64,000 bases of DNA from Quercus robur (GCF_932294415.1 NC_065536.1:46287854-46351853), one strand, 5' to 3'. Numbered from the stretch's first letter, positions 12,412-25,357 are shown. Notes: a model not told the origin generated them from the letters alone. Translations and numbers: made by a program.

Positions 12412-13130
12412 CCTACTGAGTTTCATTTTGATTTTCTTCATTTGTTACTGTTGATTTTGCTCTGTTTGGCTGCTGGGTCAATGCAGGAATCAGTGAAGGA
12501 AAATGGGTTTCTTCTTTTTTAGCTAAAGTTTTGGTTTTGTTGAGTTTCTTGTGTTCTGTTTGTTTACTGGGGAAATAGAATGAATAGAAAGAAAATGATT
12601 TCTGGGGTTTATTTGGTTTTCGAAAGAATGAATTTCTTTGGTGCTGATCTATTTCTCTGGTTAGTATCTCTTGCCCTATCTTTTTCCTTTCCGCCGCATC
12701 AATAGAATTAGACAAGTTTTTTTTTTTGGGTCAGGAATTCTTAGTAAAATTATCTCTCTTTGCTTTATTTTTCTTTGACCCATGGCCGAAAATTATTTTC
12801 TTTTGTTTGATAGTGTTTTGATTAATTTTTTGTTTGAGCATATGGACTCTTTTTCGTTGAAGGAGATGTTTTGTTTGTGTTCTTGTACTGTTTTCTTGTA
12901 TTTTAGAACATGTTGTGGTTGATTAATTTTGAAATTTTCTGGGTTTTTGTTTGAATTTGAATTTGCTGGGTTTGTATTTTTGTTTTGAATTTCTTTATTT
13001 ATTTAAAATTGAAATTTTAAAGTTTGAAAGTATTAATTTTAAAAATTTTAATTTTAATTTAAAAAAAAAACTTTTGATTACCGAAAATTAATTTTTGGTA
13101 ATCAAAGTTTTTTTTTTTAAAAAAAATTTA
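12412..13130. other. intron/UTR-like filler inside the CACTA element, possibly captured host DNA
   Basis: A T-rich stretch that reads like a plant 5' UTR and intron (GTCAATGCAG at 12477-12486 looks like a splice acceptor). Near its right end (about 13068-13117) lies a palindrome of about 50 bp built on CTTTTGATTACC and GGTAATCAAAG. It differs in texture from the repeat arrays on both sides. Capture of a host gene fragment is an inference; no protein was recognised. Confidence 0.35.
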
Positions 13131-13839
13131 AGGGTATATAGCCGCGTTTTAAACGTGGCCTAAGGTTAAAACCTTGGGCCGCGTTTAAAACGCAGCCCAA
13201 GTCCACAACCTTAGGCCGCGTTTAAAATGCGGCCCAAGACCACAACCTTAGGCCGCGTTTTAAACGCGGCTATAGGACCTGGTCTTGGGCCGCGGTTAAA
13301 AAGTGTGGCCATAGGACCGTGAGTCCTATAGTCACAGGTTTTAGGCCACACTAGAAAGCGTGGCCTAAAAAAACGCGGCTATAGGCTATAGCCACGTTTT
13401 TTTGACATATAGCCACGTTTTAAAAACGCGGCCATAGAACCTTTTTTTTTGTAGTGAGAAGAGAGATTTGGGTAAAAGAAAAAAAAAATGAAGAAGGAGA
13501 AGAGACAAAAAGCAAAACGAGCTAAAGTGAGAATGCCAAACTAATTTTTGGAGAGAGAGCTTATGTGATGGGACAAGTCATACGGGTGAGTCCCATTATT
13601 TGCTTAAATCTACAAAAATCCCACTGAAACTCAATTCTCAAAAGCTAAAAACATCAAAATTTTGTTTTCAGTTTCCATAACTCAAACTCTTTTTTTTTTT
13701 AGTATTGAGTTATGGAAATTGAGTTAAGAAACTGATCCAAACAAACAAAGTTGGTGTAGGGCCTATAAAATTTGGAAAATAAGTGATGAAAACTGAAAAT
13801 TGGGTGATGAAAACCCATAAACCAAGCACCCTAGCCCTG

Positions 13840-14248
13840 AGCTTTTCTTGAACGCTACTTCTATAACAAGAGAAATAAATTCATTGGGTTGAGTTAAATC
13901 TATAATTATCATTTTGACCCACTACACCTATGGTTGGCGGCCCATCCCAAATTTATTATAATATAAAAAAATAAAAATAAAAACTTTCATGTAACGAATT
14001 GTTAGACTATACCTAAAATGATCATGTGTTTGGCACTTTTACTATTTGTTTGTTTGGGGATTCAAAGTGAAATGTGTGAAACTTTCATGTTTCCATGTTG
14101 CTACTCGACTATACCTAAATGTTTCATTTAGCTTATTTTAAAATAAATTATTTGGCAACCCATGAGAAGGAATATTAGACATATTATAAAATATGATGTT
14201 GGTTGATTCATATATACTAAATAGTTTCAAATATTTGTTTGTATGTCT

Positions 14249-14292
<44 letters not shown>

Positions 14293-15021
14293 TTATTTAT
14301 TTATTTGTTTGTTTGTTTGTTTTTACTTGAAAACATTAATCATTTTTTTTAGCTAGAAGAATATTAAATATATAATGATATAATAAATATATTTTTTTTA
14401 TTTGTACATGATGGGAAAACCAGTTACAAATTACAATCTATGACTTATCCAGCCATTAAAATTATCAAAACTAAGCTTCATAACAAAACAAAAGATGATT
14501 TTTTAACACTTTTTGATTTATACATTGAAAGGGAACTGCTGCAAAATTTATTATAGAATTAATAATAGATGATTTTCAAGATTTAAAATAATGTTGAATC
14601 CTGTCAATAAGCGTTAACTCAACTAACACCTCATCCCCTTGTAAGTGATAGGTAGATGGTAAGGTTGTTATTCAAAACTACTATGCCTCACAAACTAATC
14701 TCGTTTGAAATAAGAAATCCAATGAAGAATTTTAAACAATCCCCATAAATAAAAAATAAAAAATAATAAAAAATAATAATAAAAAAAACCATGTCAATAA
14801 ATCAATTATACAAAGAACATTTAGATTTGTATGTGGAAAACCCTTTCTTCTTGAAGGGAAAAAACATAAAACCAACTCGAATGAATTTACTATAGTAAAA
14901 TCAGTTACAATATCTTCTCAATTTTATGTGTGAAAATTGAATGCACAACAAATACAATAATATCAAACCTCTAGAAATTAACACAACCTCATTTGTTATT
15001 TTCAGTCACTTGGGATACTAT
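13840..15021. other. AT-rich intergenic DNA with a compound microsatellite
   Basis: No gene is seen. An (AT)n run at 14251-14289 passes directly into TTTA and then GTTT repeats to about 14322. Confidence 0.6.
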
Positions 15022-15280
15022 GTGAGTGTTTTGATAAGAATTATTATTGTGTCTGGTGTTTGCATTTTGCTTTTTTTCTTTCTTTCTTTTCACGCTTTTC
15101 AGCTTTTAGAGACAAGTTTTACTGTTCATGCACTGTTCATGTGACCCACAACCACTTTATTCAAAAAATATATATATTAAAAATGGGACCCACAACACTA
15201 TTCACACATTTAAAAATTATTTTGCTACAGTGTTTTCAGTTTTCAATTTCAGTAAAAATAAGTTGTATCCAAACGGACCC
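15022..15280 (+). mobile_element. short non-autonomous element (MITE-like), copy 2
   Basis: This is the same family as 1930-2142 in the opposite orientation: it begins GTGAGTGTTTTG and ends CCAAACGGACCC. The shared interior includes the AAATTATTTTGCTACAGTG block near 15213-15232. A target duplication is not clear. It has no coding capacity. Confidence 0.55.
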
Positions 15281-16797
15281 TATAACTACCAAAAGAACTC
15301 CTCCCTAGAGAAAAACTAAATTTTCTTAGCATTGTGTGTCTCACGGTTAAAGAAAAAACCTTATTACTTATCTTTACTCTCAGACATGCCACAATGTTTA
15401 TTTTTTCTTCTCAGTAATGGTACAATAATCAAACTTTCATGCATTTTCCTTGATTTGTGGGTTAAACAAAAAGCCAAAACTTGTCTTTTTTTTCTTGCAC
15501 TACCTCAAAAGCAAAAATCTTTTCTTTTCTTTTTTTTTCTTTTTTTTTTTTTTTTTGTTTTTTACCCTATGTCTTGGTTTCATGCTCAATCTCTCACTCT
15601 TCATGTGCCACCTTTTAAGCAAAAATCTCTTTTAGTTCACTTGATATCACATTTTATTGTTTCTCTCCTTGTGTTATTTCCCAAGCAAAAATCCATATTT
15701 TCCTCTCTTGATTTAAGGCTCAAATTTATGATTCTTCTCCTACCCTCATAGTGGAATCCTTGGGCCAAAAATATTAATGTATAACTATCTATATATAATA
15801 TTTGAGTTCTTATACCTGGACAAGGATTGTATCACTTCTTTGACAAGGAAAAGTTTTTTTTTTTTTTTTTTTTCCTCCCACACCAAGAAAACCTAAAAAT
15901 AACCAAGTTAATTTTTTCATGTTAATCAAGAAAACCCAAATAGCTAACCAAGGCACGATAGGAATTTGCAGTAGTTTTCCAACAATCAAGTTTATACCTA
16001 ACTTTAGTATTAAAAAAAAATAAAAATAAAAATAAAAAGGTTTATGACTAACTTGAGATCTACATCACATACAAAAATAACATTTTTCTTAGAATTTTTG
16101 GGTATACATCTATGAGTGGAAGTCCCAAATAAAAAATAAAAAATAAGTTGAGGAATTAACTTAACCTAATTAGGCCCAAATCCATAGGTTTAAGCTAATA
16201 GGTTAACTATTGTCCCAATTTGTTATATTAATACCTCAATTGAAGTCTCTTCGATGTGTTATTTTCTCAAAAAGTAGTATTAGTACTAATTGTGATGTGT
16301 GGCAAGGTTATTACTTAAAGTCTTTTTCACAGTTGTAGTAAGGATAGGATGGCAAGGTTACCAAGGTCTCTTTTGCAATTAAAGCAAGATAGGGTGTGTG
16401 TACTTGACACCAGCACATTTATGCATTGCACAAGGCAAAGACCATAAAACCCACACAACTGATCTTGAAAAAAGGCTCAACAATTTTAGTATTGTCAACA
16501 ATACAAAATCAAAAAAAGAACATGGTCTCCATGGATGGCATACAAAAGGCTTCCCATGGATGATGTACAAAAGAAGGGAAAAGCCCATAGGTAAGAGGAA
16601 GGTTCTTTAGCCCAAAAGGGGAGAGATCTCAAAACTCACATAAAAGTAATAGCTCATACATGAGAGTGAGATTGTTGAGTACACACATCAAAAGTCTCAA
16701 ATATAAAGACGTAAAGAATTTGAGAAATTAATATAATACAATTGGGTGAAAATGCACAAATTAAGTTTTTGAGATATGTGATGTTACTATATACTAT
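15281..16797. other. intergenic DNA, no gene seen
   Basis: The stretch contains poly-T tracts (about 15527-15556 and 15847-15872) that create a spurious low-complexity frame. Nothing else is recognised. Confidence 0.55.
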
Positions 16798-16974
16798 TAG
16801 GGGTGGCAAAATCAACCCAAACTCATTTGCCCACCCAAATCCACCCACTTAAATTAGACCCAAACTCACTCAATTATTAATTGGGTTAAATGGGTATTAA
16901 CCCAATTAACATTAATGTTTATTGGGTTTTAATTGGGGTACCCAATTAACCCAATTATGATCCAACTATCATTT

Positions 16975-18215
16975 CTACAAATCACCCAACTCTAAAATGC
17001 CTTAAACCCACTAAAATTACCAAAATACCCTCTCAACCTAAAAAATGACCAAAATAACACCTAAACCTAAAAATGACCAAAATACCCCTAAAACCTAAAA
17101 AAGAGCAAAATACCCCCCTTAAACTTAAAAAATGACCAAAATACCCCCCCCCCAAAACCTAAAAATTACCAAAATAACCTCAAAACCTACAAAATGACCA
17201 AAATACCCCTCGAAACCCAAAAAATGACCAAAATATCCCTCGAAACCCAAAAAAGACCAAAATACCCCCAAAACCTAAAAATTACCAAAATACCCCCAAA
17301 ACCTAAAAATGACCAAAATACCCCACAAAACCCAAAAAATGACCAAAATACCCCCCAACCCCCAAAAAATGACCAAAATACCATCAAAACCTAAAAATTA
17401 CAAAAATACCCCCAAAACCCAAAAAATGACCAAATTACCCCAAAAACCAAAAAATTACCAAAAATAACCCCCAAAACCTATAAAATGACCAAAATACCCC
17501 CGAAACCTAAAAAATGACCAAAAAACTCCCCCAAAACCTAAAAATTACCAAAATACCCCCCAAAACCTAAAAATTACAAAAAATGCTCCCAAAGCCTAAA
17601 AATTACCAAAATACCCCAAAACCCAAAAAAAATACCAAAATACCCTTGAAACCCAAAAAATGACCAAAATACCCCCGACACCCAAAAAATTACTAAAATA
17701 CCCCCGAAACCTAAAAATTACCAAAATGCCCCTGAAATCCAAAAAAATGACCAAAATACCCCCAAAACCTAAAAATTACCAAAATCCCTTTGAAACCTAA
17801 AAAATGGGCAAAATAACCCCAAAGCCTAAAAATGACCAAAATAACCCCGAAACCTAAAAAATGACCAAAATACCCCCTAAAACTGTAAAATGACCAAAAT
17901 ATCCCCTAAACCTAACAAATTACCAGAATACCCATGAAACCTAAAAAATGACTAAAATACCCTCAAACCAATAAAGTGACAAAAATACCCCTAAACCTTT
18001 GAAATGACCCAAATAAACCCAAAACCTCTAAAATGGCCACAAACAACCTGAAACCTCTAAAATTACCAGAAATACCCTAAAACCCCTAAAACGACCAAAA
18101 TACCTCTAAACCTATAAAACGACCAAAATACCCCTCAAAATATCTAAAATGACCAACATACCACTAATCCTATAAGATGAACAAAATACACCCGAAGCCT
18201 CTAAAATTACCAAAA
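16975..18215. repeat. minisatellite arm 1 (about 30-bp unit)
   Basis: Roughly forty degenerate copies of a 28-33 bp unit: ATGACCAAAATACCCC followed by AAAACCTAAAA. The units alternate between GACC and TTACC variants and differ by C-run length. Confidence 0.9.
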
Positions 18216-19110
18216 TAGGGGTTTGGGGTATTTTGGATGTTTCAAGGGTATTTTCGTTAAATTAAAGGTTCTAAGAGTATTTCAGTCATTTTGTAGGTTT
18301 TGAGGGAATGTCACTAATTTTTTGGTTTCGGGCGTATTTTGGTCATTTTATGGGTTTTGGGGGTATTTTGGTAATTTTTAGGTTTTAGGGATATTTTGGT
18401 CAGTTTTTGGATTCCTGGGGGTATTTGGTCATTTTGTAGGTTTTGTGATTATTTTGGTAATTTTTAGGTTTCAAGGGTATTTTGGTCATTTTTTAGGTTT
18501 CGTGATTATTTTGGTAATTTTTAGGTTTTGGGGGTATTTTGGTTATTTTTTAGGTTTTAGGGGTATTTTGATCATTTTTTGGGTTTTGGGGGTATTTTGG
18601 TCATTTTTTGGGTTTCAATTGTATTTTGGTCATTTTTTGCGTTTTGGTCTTTTTTTTAGGTTTCGGGGGTATTTTGGTAATTTTTAAGTTTCGGGGGTAT
18701 GTTGGTCATTTTTTGGGTTTCGGCCGTATTTTGGTAATTTTTTGGGTTTCGGGCGTATTTTGGTCATTTTTTGGGTTTCGAGGGTATTTTGGTAATTTTT
18801 TGGGTTTCAGGGGTATTTTGGTCATTTTTAAGGTTTCGGGAGTATTTTGATCATTTTTTGTGTTTCGGGGGTATTTTGGTAATTTTTAGGTTTCGGGGGT
18901 ATTTTAGTAATTTTTGGGTTTGGGGGTATTTTGGTCATTTTACAGGTTTCTGGGGTATTTTGGTCATTTTTAGGTTTTGGGGGTATTTTGATCATTTTTA
19001 GGTTTCGGGGGTATTTTGGTAATTTTAAATTTGGGGGTATTTTGATCATTTTTGAAGATTTTAGAATACTTTGGTCATTTTCACTTTAGTGGCATTTTGG
19101 TAATTTTGAT
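18216..19110. repeat. minisatellite arm 2, inverted copy of arm 1
   Basis: The same unit in reverse complement (GGGGGTATTTTGGTCATTTTTTAGGTTTC), roughly thirty copies. The junction with arm 1 is abrupt, near 18215-18220. Confidence 0.9.
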
Positions 19111-19284
19111 AATTGGGCAATTGGGTGGGTTGGGGTTTACCCATAATAATTGGGTTGGGTTGGATTTGGGTTAGAAGGAATTAGTTAAATGGGTTTTAAT
19201 GGGTAAATGGGTTTTATATACCCAACCCAATTATGCCCACCCCAAACCCGCCCAAATCCGCCCATTTGCCACCCCTAATACTAT

Positions 19285-20553
19285 ATTAAGGTAGCAATGT
19301 TTGAGTCACCCCAGTACCTAAACCTGTCTCTCTCTTTTTTCTTTTTCTTTTTTTCTCTAGAGGGATATAACAAACTACGTGTAAACCTAAGAGAATAAAA
19401 AAACATTTGGAATGGCCAAATCTTTGTTCAACCAATTATTTTCTGCATTTGAAAGTTTGAAACTCTTTTTTAATTCATCAGAGAAGCCCAAAGATGATCA
19501 TTACCTCAAACAGGTTTTGTTTAAAATGTCCAGTCGTGGAATGTTGACCATTAAGCCAAAAATTATAAGTTACGAACTGGACTCCTAGAAATACAATTAC
19601 CCCAAAATAATAATAAATAAAAACTATGCAAACTAGATGTGACAATTAGCAAACATCATTTTCATCATCTATTTTGATGGTACGGGTTATACATTGGCTT
19701 AAGACACTTCCCTGCAGAGATCAAAGTGAAATTCATTTGAAGGTTGACTTTGATTCAACTAGCTTTCTTCAGGCTTAGTTCATCTGAATTCAAGCAAACT
19801 CAATCTTAATCAATCTTGATGGACCTAACTTAATATTGAAATCTCATGAATATCAAGACTTTCAAGCTAATTTCACGCCTCAAGATCTTATTAGTTACGT
19901 GTCATAATTGTTTCCGTAGCAACTATGAATTTCTCTTTGAAAACGGATTCAGGTCCGATGAATTTCGTACTTTAAGTTTCACAAGTTATATTCAAGTCCG
20001 ATGAATTTTGTATGTTAAGTTATATTCTAGCTCCTAACAATTTAACAGCTGCTAGCTGAAAATTGACCAACATTCAGAGAATTTTGAATACTACTTAACA
20101 AGTATCCCTCCTTAATTTATTTTAGATGATAAATGATTTAAATTATTAACTCATACAATTTGCATTAAATAAAGGTTCACTAAGAACACAAATTAAGTAA
20201 TACTAAAATGCTTAATTATGAGCTACAAAGCCTACTATGCACTTATCAATGATTCATTAGTTAACATACATGTTCAAGGTGAATGTGTATTTTTTTTTTT
20301 TTTTTTTTTATACAATTTGACTTTATTTTATAAAATACAAAATAAAAATAAAAATCATTAAATTGAGTGTTTTTATTTTTGAAAAATTAAATTGAGTGTT
20401 AAATGTATCTTAGCTTAGTTAGGACAATATTCTTTTTTATGTTAGAGGAGTGTGTCTGATTCATCAACATTGATTGTACTCCTTTCTCCCAAATGATTAG
20501 ACCATGTTTAACCCATGAACATATTTTTAATAGTAGATCCATGTTTTCCATTG

Positions 20554-20556
<3 letters not shown>
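19285..20556. other. intergenic DNA, no gene seen
   Basis: Only AT-rich sequence and short homopolymer runs are seen. Confidence 0.55.

Positions 20557-20633
<77 letters not shown>
20557..20633. repeat. (GA)n microsatellite
   Basis: About 38 uninterrupted GA units. Confidence 0.98.
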
Positions 20634-20634
<1 letters not shown>

Positions 20635-23363
20635 CATTGATGTGTGTTATGAGTATTAATGGTACATGGATACCCTACTAACATAAGTTAGGATTATTAA
20701 TGAGTAATACTACATGCACAACATTTTTACAACACAAAATGTGATACACGTCCTTAAAATTGATTTTATCAAGATTTAATGTTATAATGACTTCTACCAT
20801 TATGACACTCATTAATAAAATTGATAAAATATTTCTAAAAGAGATTTAAAATTTTAATAATAGAATATTAAATTTCATATTAACTTGTGTTCTTAAGAGC
20901 TTTCTTTTTTTCTTTTTTCTTTTTTTGAGAAGGTTCTTAGGAGTTTTCAAATGGAAAATTGTAGAAAACTCTAAGAATGTCATAGATGCGTACTTTTTCA
21001 TCTCACATAAATAAGAAGGGAGGTGTTCAGCCAAAAAAGAAAATGAGGGAGTATGTATATATTGTACTCCTAGAGTATTCTATAACTACTAAACTTTTTC
21101 CAAATTTTGGTTAACGAACCCATTTTTTCATCTCTTGAATAAACATCTTATATTGTGTTAGGATTTTTGGTGTTGAGTAACATGACAATTTATTTGTAAT
21201 TTTGGGCACTGTTACCATTGTCTTATTTATGGGTGTGATCAAGGTTGAAGACTGAACTTTTGTTCGCTGAAGACCTCAATTGAGCAAGAAGTCATGAAGG
21301 TTGATTAGGTTTTGGGTAGAAATTTTTTTTAGAAGCTCACCTGACCATTGGTCGAGCGAACCTATTATGGAAACCACTAACTTGGTTTTACACGGGATTT
21401 TCTAAAGCCTTCCAACCTCAAAACCACATACCTATATAAACCAAAATTAAAACCCTAATTAGAAGAGAGGAAGACAGTTGCACTTTAAAAGCAAAACAGA
21501 GAGAGAAAGAGAGAGAATATCCTTGAGACTTAATAGTTCCAAACAACTAATCACCATAGTGTGTTGGATGTGCTATTGAAACAACAGAGACTACATTAAA
21601 TCTGAGTCTTGGAATAGTAGAGAGATTGGTTTGCAAGTGGCATATCGACTTGCATAGTAGAAAACTTAAAAGGCACAAGATAGAAGTCAACAATTGCTAG
21701 CAACAGCTTGGAAGGCTTGGGTACAATGTCCAATTAATTGTACGGGAAGTCCTGTGAATATAGTCTAAATCATAACAACCTTCTATAGTGAATTTGTTGT
21801 TTAGGATTATCCCTGGAATTAATGTTTTTATTATTTAGGGTTTTCACGCTGTGAACATATACTCTATGTGTGTGTGTGTGTTCGTAATAACATTATCCAT
21901 CTTGATCATTGTGCTTAAATATTGATTAATTAATTACCTAGTTAACATTTGAATTAATTGGTTAAATTTTGGTAGTTAAGTTGTGTAGAAGTATAAACGT
22001 AACTCTTAGATTGCCTTCATGTTAATGCTTGAAGCCACAAGGTCAAGAACCATGACCCGGTATTCAAAGGATTTAAGCCTTGGTTTGAGCTTAGCAATGA
22101 TGGCTACGCTCAAGCTAGTGTTTTAAGTGATAAGGTCACGGTTTTGGTGGAGAGGGAAGAGGGAAGAGGGAAGAGGGAAGAGGTAAAGGAGACATCGTGG
22201 TCGAATTCAGCAGTAATGTAATAATAGTAGGGGGAGGTATCGATAACTTCAATTCTGATGTTAAGAGAGTGAAGGTCAGAGATTAGAGTGTTAGGGCACA
22301 CCAAATGAGTTAGCTCTAGCTATGATTTTGAGGGGCAAAGTTGTGGGAGTGGTAGTGGTGGGGTGTAGGAGGAGAGTGAGATGTAAAATAATTTTAGGGT
22401 TTTTACATCTATACAACTTGTTGCTCGTTGGTAATAAATAATTAAATATATATAAATAATAAAAATAATATTTAAATAGAATAAAAAATATAAAATATAA
22501 AATAAAGAAAGGGGGGGGGGGGGGGGGGGGGGGGGGGGGTGTTGTTAGGAGTGAATTCAAACGATATGTAGCTAAAATAGAAAAATGACTTTCTTGTAAA
22601 TATTTAACAAGAAGCATATTGAGTTCATTGTGAATGCTTTTAGGAGCCGACTCATTAACAAAATCTTTTGTTTCTTCTTTCTTTTTCTTTTTCTTTTTCG
22701 TTCTTTTTTTTTTTTTTTTTTTCTTTTTTTTCTTTTTTTTTTTTACCTTCCGTTTCTTTTCTTCTTCTTTTTTTCAGTCATTATATTTGATAACAAAAAT
22801 TTATAACATTTCATCATATCCTCGTATTTTTCTATTATCTCACACATGCATCATTAAAAAAAATTAAATTGTAGTTATGGTATGCTGGTAGGTAAATTAA
22901 GGAGGGGTGTGAAATTACAGTGAATTTTCATCATGAGTTGATAGGGTTTTTTTTTTTTTTTTTTTTGAGAGAGCTTCAACCTATGGCGTCCGCTCCTGAT
23001 AAAGAGCAATCATCAGACTAAGACACCAAAATATTGTCAACTTTATAATAATTACTCCTTACTATCAGATCAAAACATTAATTAATGTAACAAAATATGT
23101 CTTTTACAACCCTCTCTTGTTCACACTTCCGGTTTAATGCAAGGTTCAATTTGGTGCTTTCTAGTACTCGCAAACTTATATGAAAAGACAAAATTAATTT
23201 ATAGTTGTTTGTTAATTGTTAATTTGGTCCACCAACTATTGCTTGTATTAAATCTTCCCCCACTAACAAAATCAAGGCAATTTCAACTTTTCCTTTGGTT
23301 TATGTTAAAATTCTTAGCAATATTATCTTACTTAACCAATGGAGCACATCGTTATTTCCACAT

Positions 23364-23376
23364 TTATTATTATTAC

Positions 23377-23414
<38 letters not shown>
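23364..23414. repeat. (TTA)n microsatellite
   Basis: About 17 units of TTA/ATT with one ACT interruption near each end. It accounts for poly-leucine and poly-tyrosine frames here. Confidence 0.97.
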
Positions 23415-23415
<1 letters not shown>

Positions 23416-25261
23416 TCAATAGAAAAGATAGGATTCAAACTCAATTTCTTTTCAAATGGCCTGGAGACCATGTAATGCCACTAAGTTACAATATTCTTGG
23501 GTATTGCTGCTAAGGTCTGATAATTGTAACTTGATTTTGAAACTTGGGGACAATATTGTCACAATCAACAGTTGAGATATCAAATCAAAGTTTGTCCGGT
23601 AATTAGAGGGCCAAATTAATAATTTAACATAAATCTATTTTATTATTTTGCACTTGAATGTCCTTTTTGGGCCAGGAAACAACATAAAAAACAAATGGGG
23701 CCATAATGAATCAATGGTCAAGCACTGAATCATCTGCATGGATTTCATTTTATGATTGCATGCATTTACATCAGAGAAGCACGATTGACATTTGACCCGA
23801 GAAAGAGAGAGAGACAGCCGAGGAGCCCACCGCCAATCCTTTGGAAGATTGTTATCCGCCCATCTCTGTATTTGGGAAAAGTCTGTATAATCAAGCACAA
23901 AAAAGACTAGAATCAAGATAATGTCAGCTTTAAATTTATCTAAAATTGCAATTATTTTTTGGGCTTTTTCTTCCTCTAAACATTCCTCTTTGTCCGTGAT
24001 GTTAGGCTTACAAGCGTTAAACTTAAACATGTATGACAATCAGTCATCAACTAATGACAGGCTTCCTAAACCTGGACTACTCGTTAAAGAAAGAACCAAA
24101 TAAGCTTATGGTGATACATGCTAGATAATATTATCATCAATTTCTATGATGTACAAACATATAATGAGTACTCTCTCAAAGAATATATTTAGAATATTGT
24201 AAAGGATAAATGTGAATGTAAAGAGTTTCATCCAAAATTTTGGTCCAAATATTATCTCAAGAAAAACAATATGATTATGTTAATTTCTTTTTGATATGGT
24301 TATGTAAAATTTGATGAGTAGAAAATATATAAAAGTTTAATATGAATAATTAATTTATTATAAAGAAATATTCTATAAACCTTTTTGATTGAGTGCATAG
24401 GTTTTTTTTTTTTTTTTTTTTTTTTTTTGTCCCTTCAGTTAAAATAATTGAATATAGAAACTATTTTAAAAGCACACAGATGCATGCAAAAAACACATCA
24501 AAATTGATTATAAAAACTTAATGGACTGAAACAGATTGATATGGATTTTTGAATAACATGTTACATACGTACATATTCTCACGTTTAGAGTTTAGTAGTA
24601 GGAAGGAATGAAATAACTATAAAAGAATGATTATATTTCATTCCATTCTCTCCTAAAAGAAGGAGAAATCAAGAAACACTCATTTAGTGAAATATTGATT
24701 TTGTTCCTAATGATGTGATGGTAAAATTATATACTTATTTTCTTTTCAATGATTCTTTCATAAACTTCAAAACACACTAGAGAATTAATAATATGTTCTA
24801 TTCTATTAATTCCTTTCCATTATATTATTATTATTACCATCATCATCATCATCATCCTGTATTGTTCTTTTATAAATTCACATTGTGATACGTAGGTCTT
24901 CCCTGAACACTTTTAACTCGATCACTATTGAGAATCCTTATTGCCATTTCAGAATGTTAAGTCGTTGAGTTAGCTTTTAGGTACAATTAGAATGGTCAGC
25001 ATAACTTTTTTTTCAATCACAAAGAAAAGAAAATGTTGACAACCAAAACTGAATCTGTAAAGGGTGATAGAATCCCTTCAAAATTGTGTTACTTGCATAT
25101 GGATAGTTGACCCAACTAAGCCTTACACCTTGGTAACTGCATATTTAAGCCTCACCCCATGTCCTCTTGTTCTTCAAATAGCTGCTTTCAAGTATATAAA
25201 AAGGAAAAGAAAACAGCTGACCACCCCCCCTTTTTTCTCAGGTAGTGAAAGTTGCGCATCA

Positions 25262-25357
25262 CTTATTGCACACAGCTCGTACACACTGCCACGCAGGCTG
25301 AAAACATGATTTCAAGGGAGTGTGTACGACAGGATGCAACAAACTGTGTGCAATAAG
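25262..25357. repeat. two-segment inverted repeat
   Basis: CTTATTGCACACAG (25262-25275) is perfectly inverted at 25344-25357, and TCGTACACACT (25277-25287) is perfectly inverted at 25319-25329. The right side has a 14-nt extra segment between the two stems against 1 nt on the left. It could be a foldback or the core of a small palindromic element. Confidence 0.65.

Larger units (their letters stand above)
11086..13457. mobile_element. complete non-autonomous CACTA (En/Spm-type) element, 2372 bp
   Basis: The element starts CACTACAAAA and ends TTTTTGTAGTG, an exact CACTA terminal signature. It is flanked by the 3-bp target duplication AGA (11083-11085 and 13458-13460). Subterminal regions on both sides are packed with GGCCGCGTTT/AAACGCGGCC palindromes, the usual transposase-binding architecture of the family. 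The left side holds a 163-bp tandem array. The middle holds a CpG-rich block followed by sequence resembling a plant 5' UTR and intron. There is no transposase or TNP-A/TNP-D-like frame, so movement would need an autonomous partner. The exact ends and duplication make the boundary call strong. Confidence 0.93.
10230..13836. mobile_element. older terminal-inverted-repeat element hosting the CACTA insertion
   Basis: The left edge CTAAGGGCCCGTTTGGTTTA and the right edge TAAACCAAGCACCCTAG are roughly inverted. Both sides next to the CACTA element carry similar motifs (ATAACTCAAACTC, GTTTTCAT, TTTGTTTGG). This suggests a single older element of about 1.2 kb later split by the 2.37-kb CACTA insertion. 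I could not find a convincing target-site duplication, so the boundaries are approximate. The long lysine/threonine-rich open frame at 10389-10985 and its antisense partner are low-complexity and are not called as genes. Confidence 0.4.
16798..19277. mobile_element. hAT-ended fold-back element with two inverted minisatellite arms
   Basis: The element begins TAGGGGTGGCAAA and ends TTTGCCACCCCTA and is flanked by direct copies of ATACTAT (16791-16797 and 19278-19284). Roughly 200-bp terminal inverted repeats rich in CCCAATTAACCC and CCCACCCAAATCC motifs are followed by long minisatellite arms. The left arm (about 16975-18215) repeats a unit of about 30 bp containing TGACCAAAATACCCC and AAAACCTAAAAA. 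The right arm (about 18215-19110) carries the reverse complement, GGGGTATTTTGGTCATTTTT. Almost the whole 2.48 kb could therefore fold back on itself. All open frames here, with their FGHFLGF/ILVIF-like repeats, are translations of the minisatellite. No transposase is present. Confidence 0.88.

Noticed and set aside
4329..13457. CRISPR-like array from the regular GCGGCC palindromes
   Set aside because: The repeats are transposon subterminal motifs in both orientations with no unique spacers, in a plant nuclear sequence.
17187..19049. Several open frames with repeated FGHFLGF/ILVIF or QNTPQNPKNDQN-like peptides
   Set aside because: They are translations of the 30-bp minisatellite arms, occur on both strands and have no independent coding signature.
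22509..22540. Poly-G and poly-C tracts (22510, 29325, 31738, 37177) as quadruplex regulators
   Set aside because: They are plain homopolymer runs without promoter context; length may also be affected by sequencing.
23635..24039. 134-codon minus-strand frame
   Set aside because: No motif, no family recognised and AT-rich intergenic composition; it could be chance.
25262..25357. A microRNA precursor
   Set aside because: The 14-nt asymmetric bulge between the two stems is too large for a standard plant miRNA duplex.
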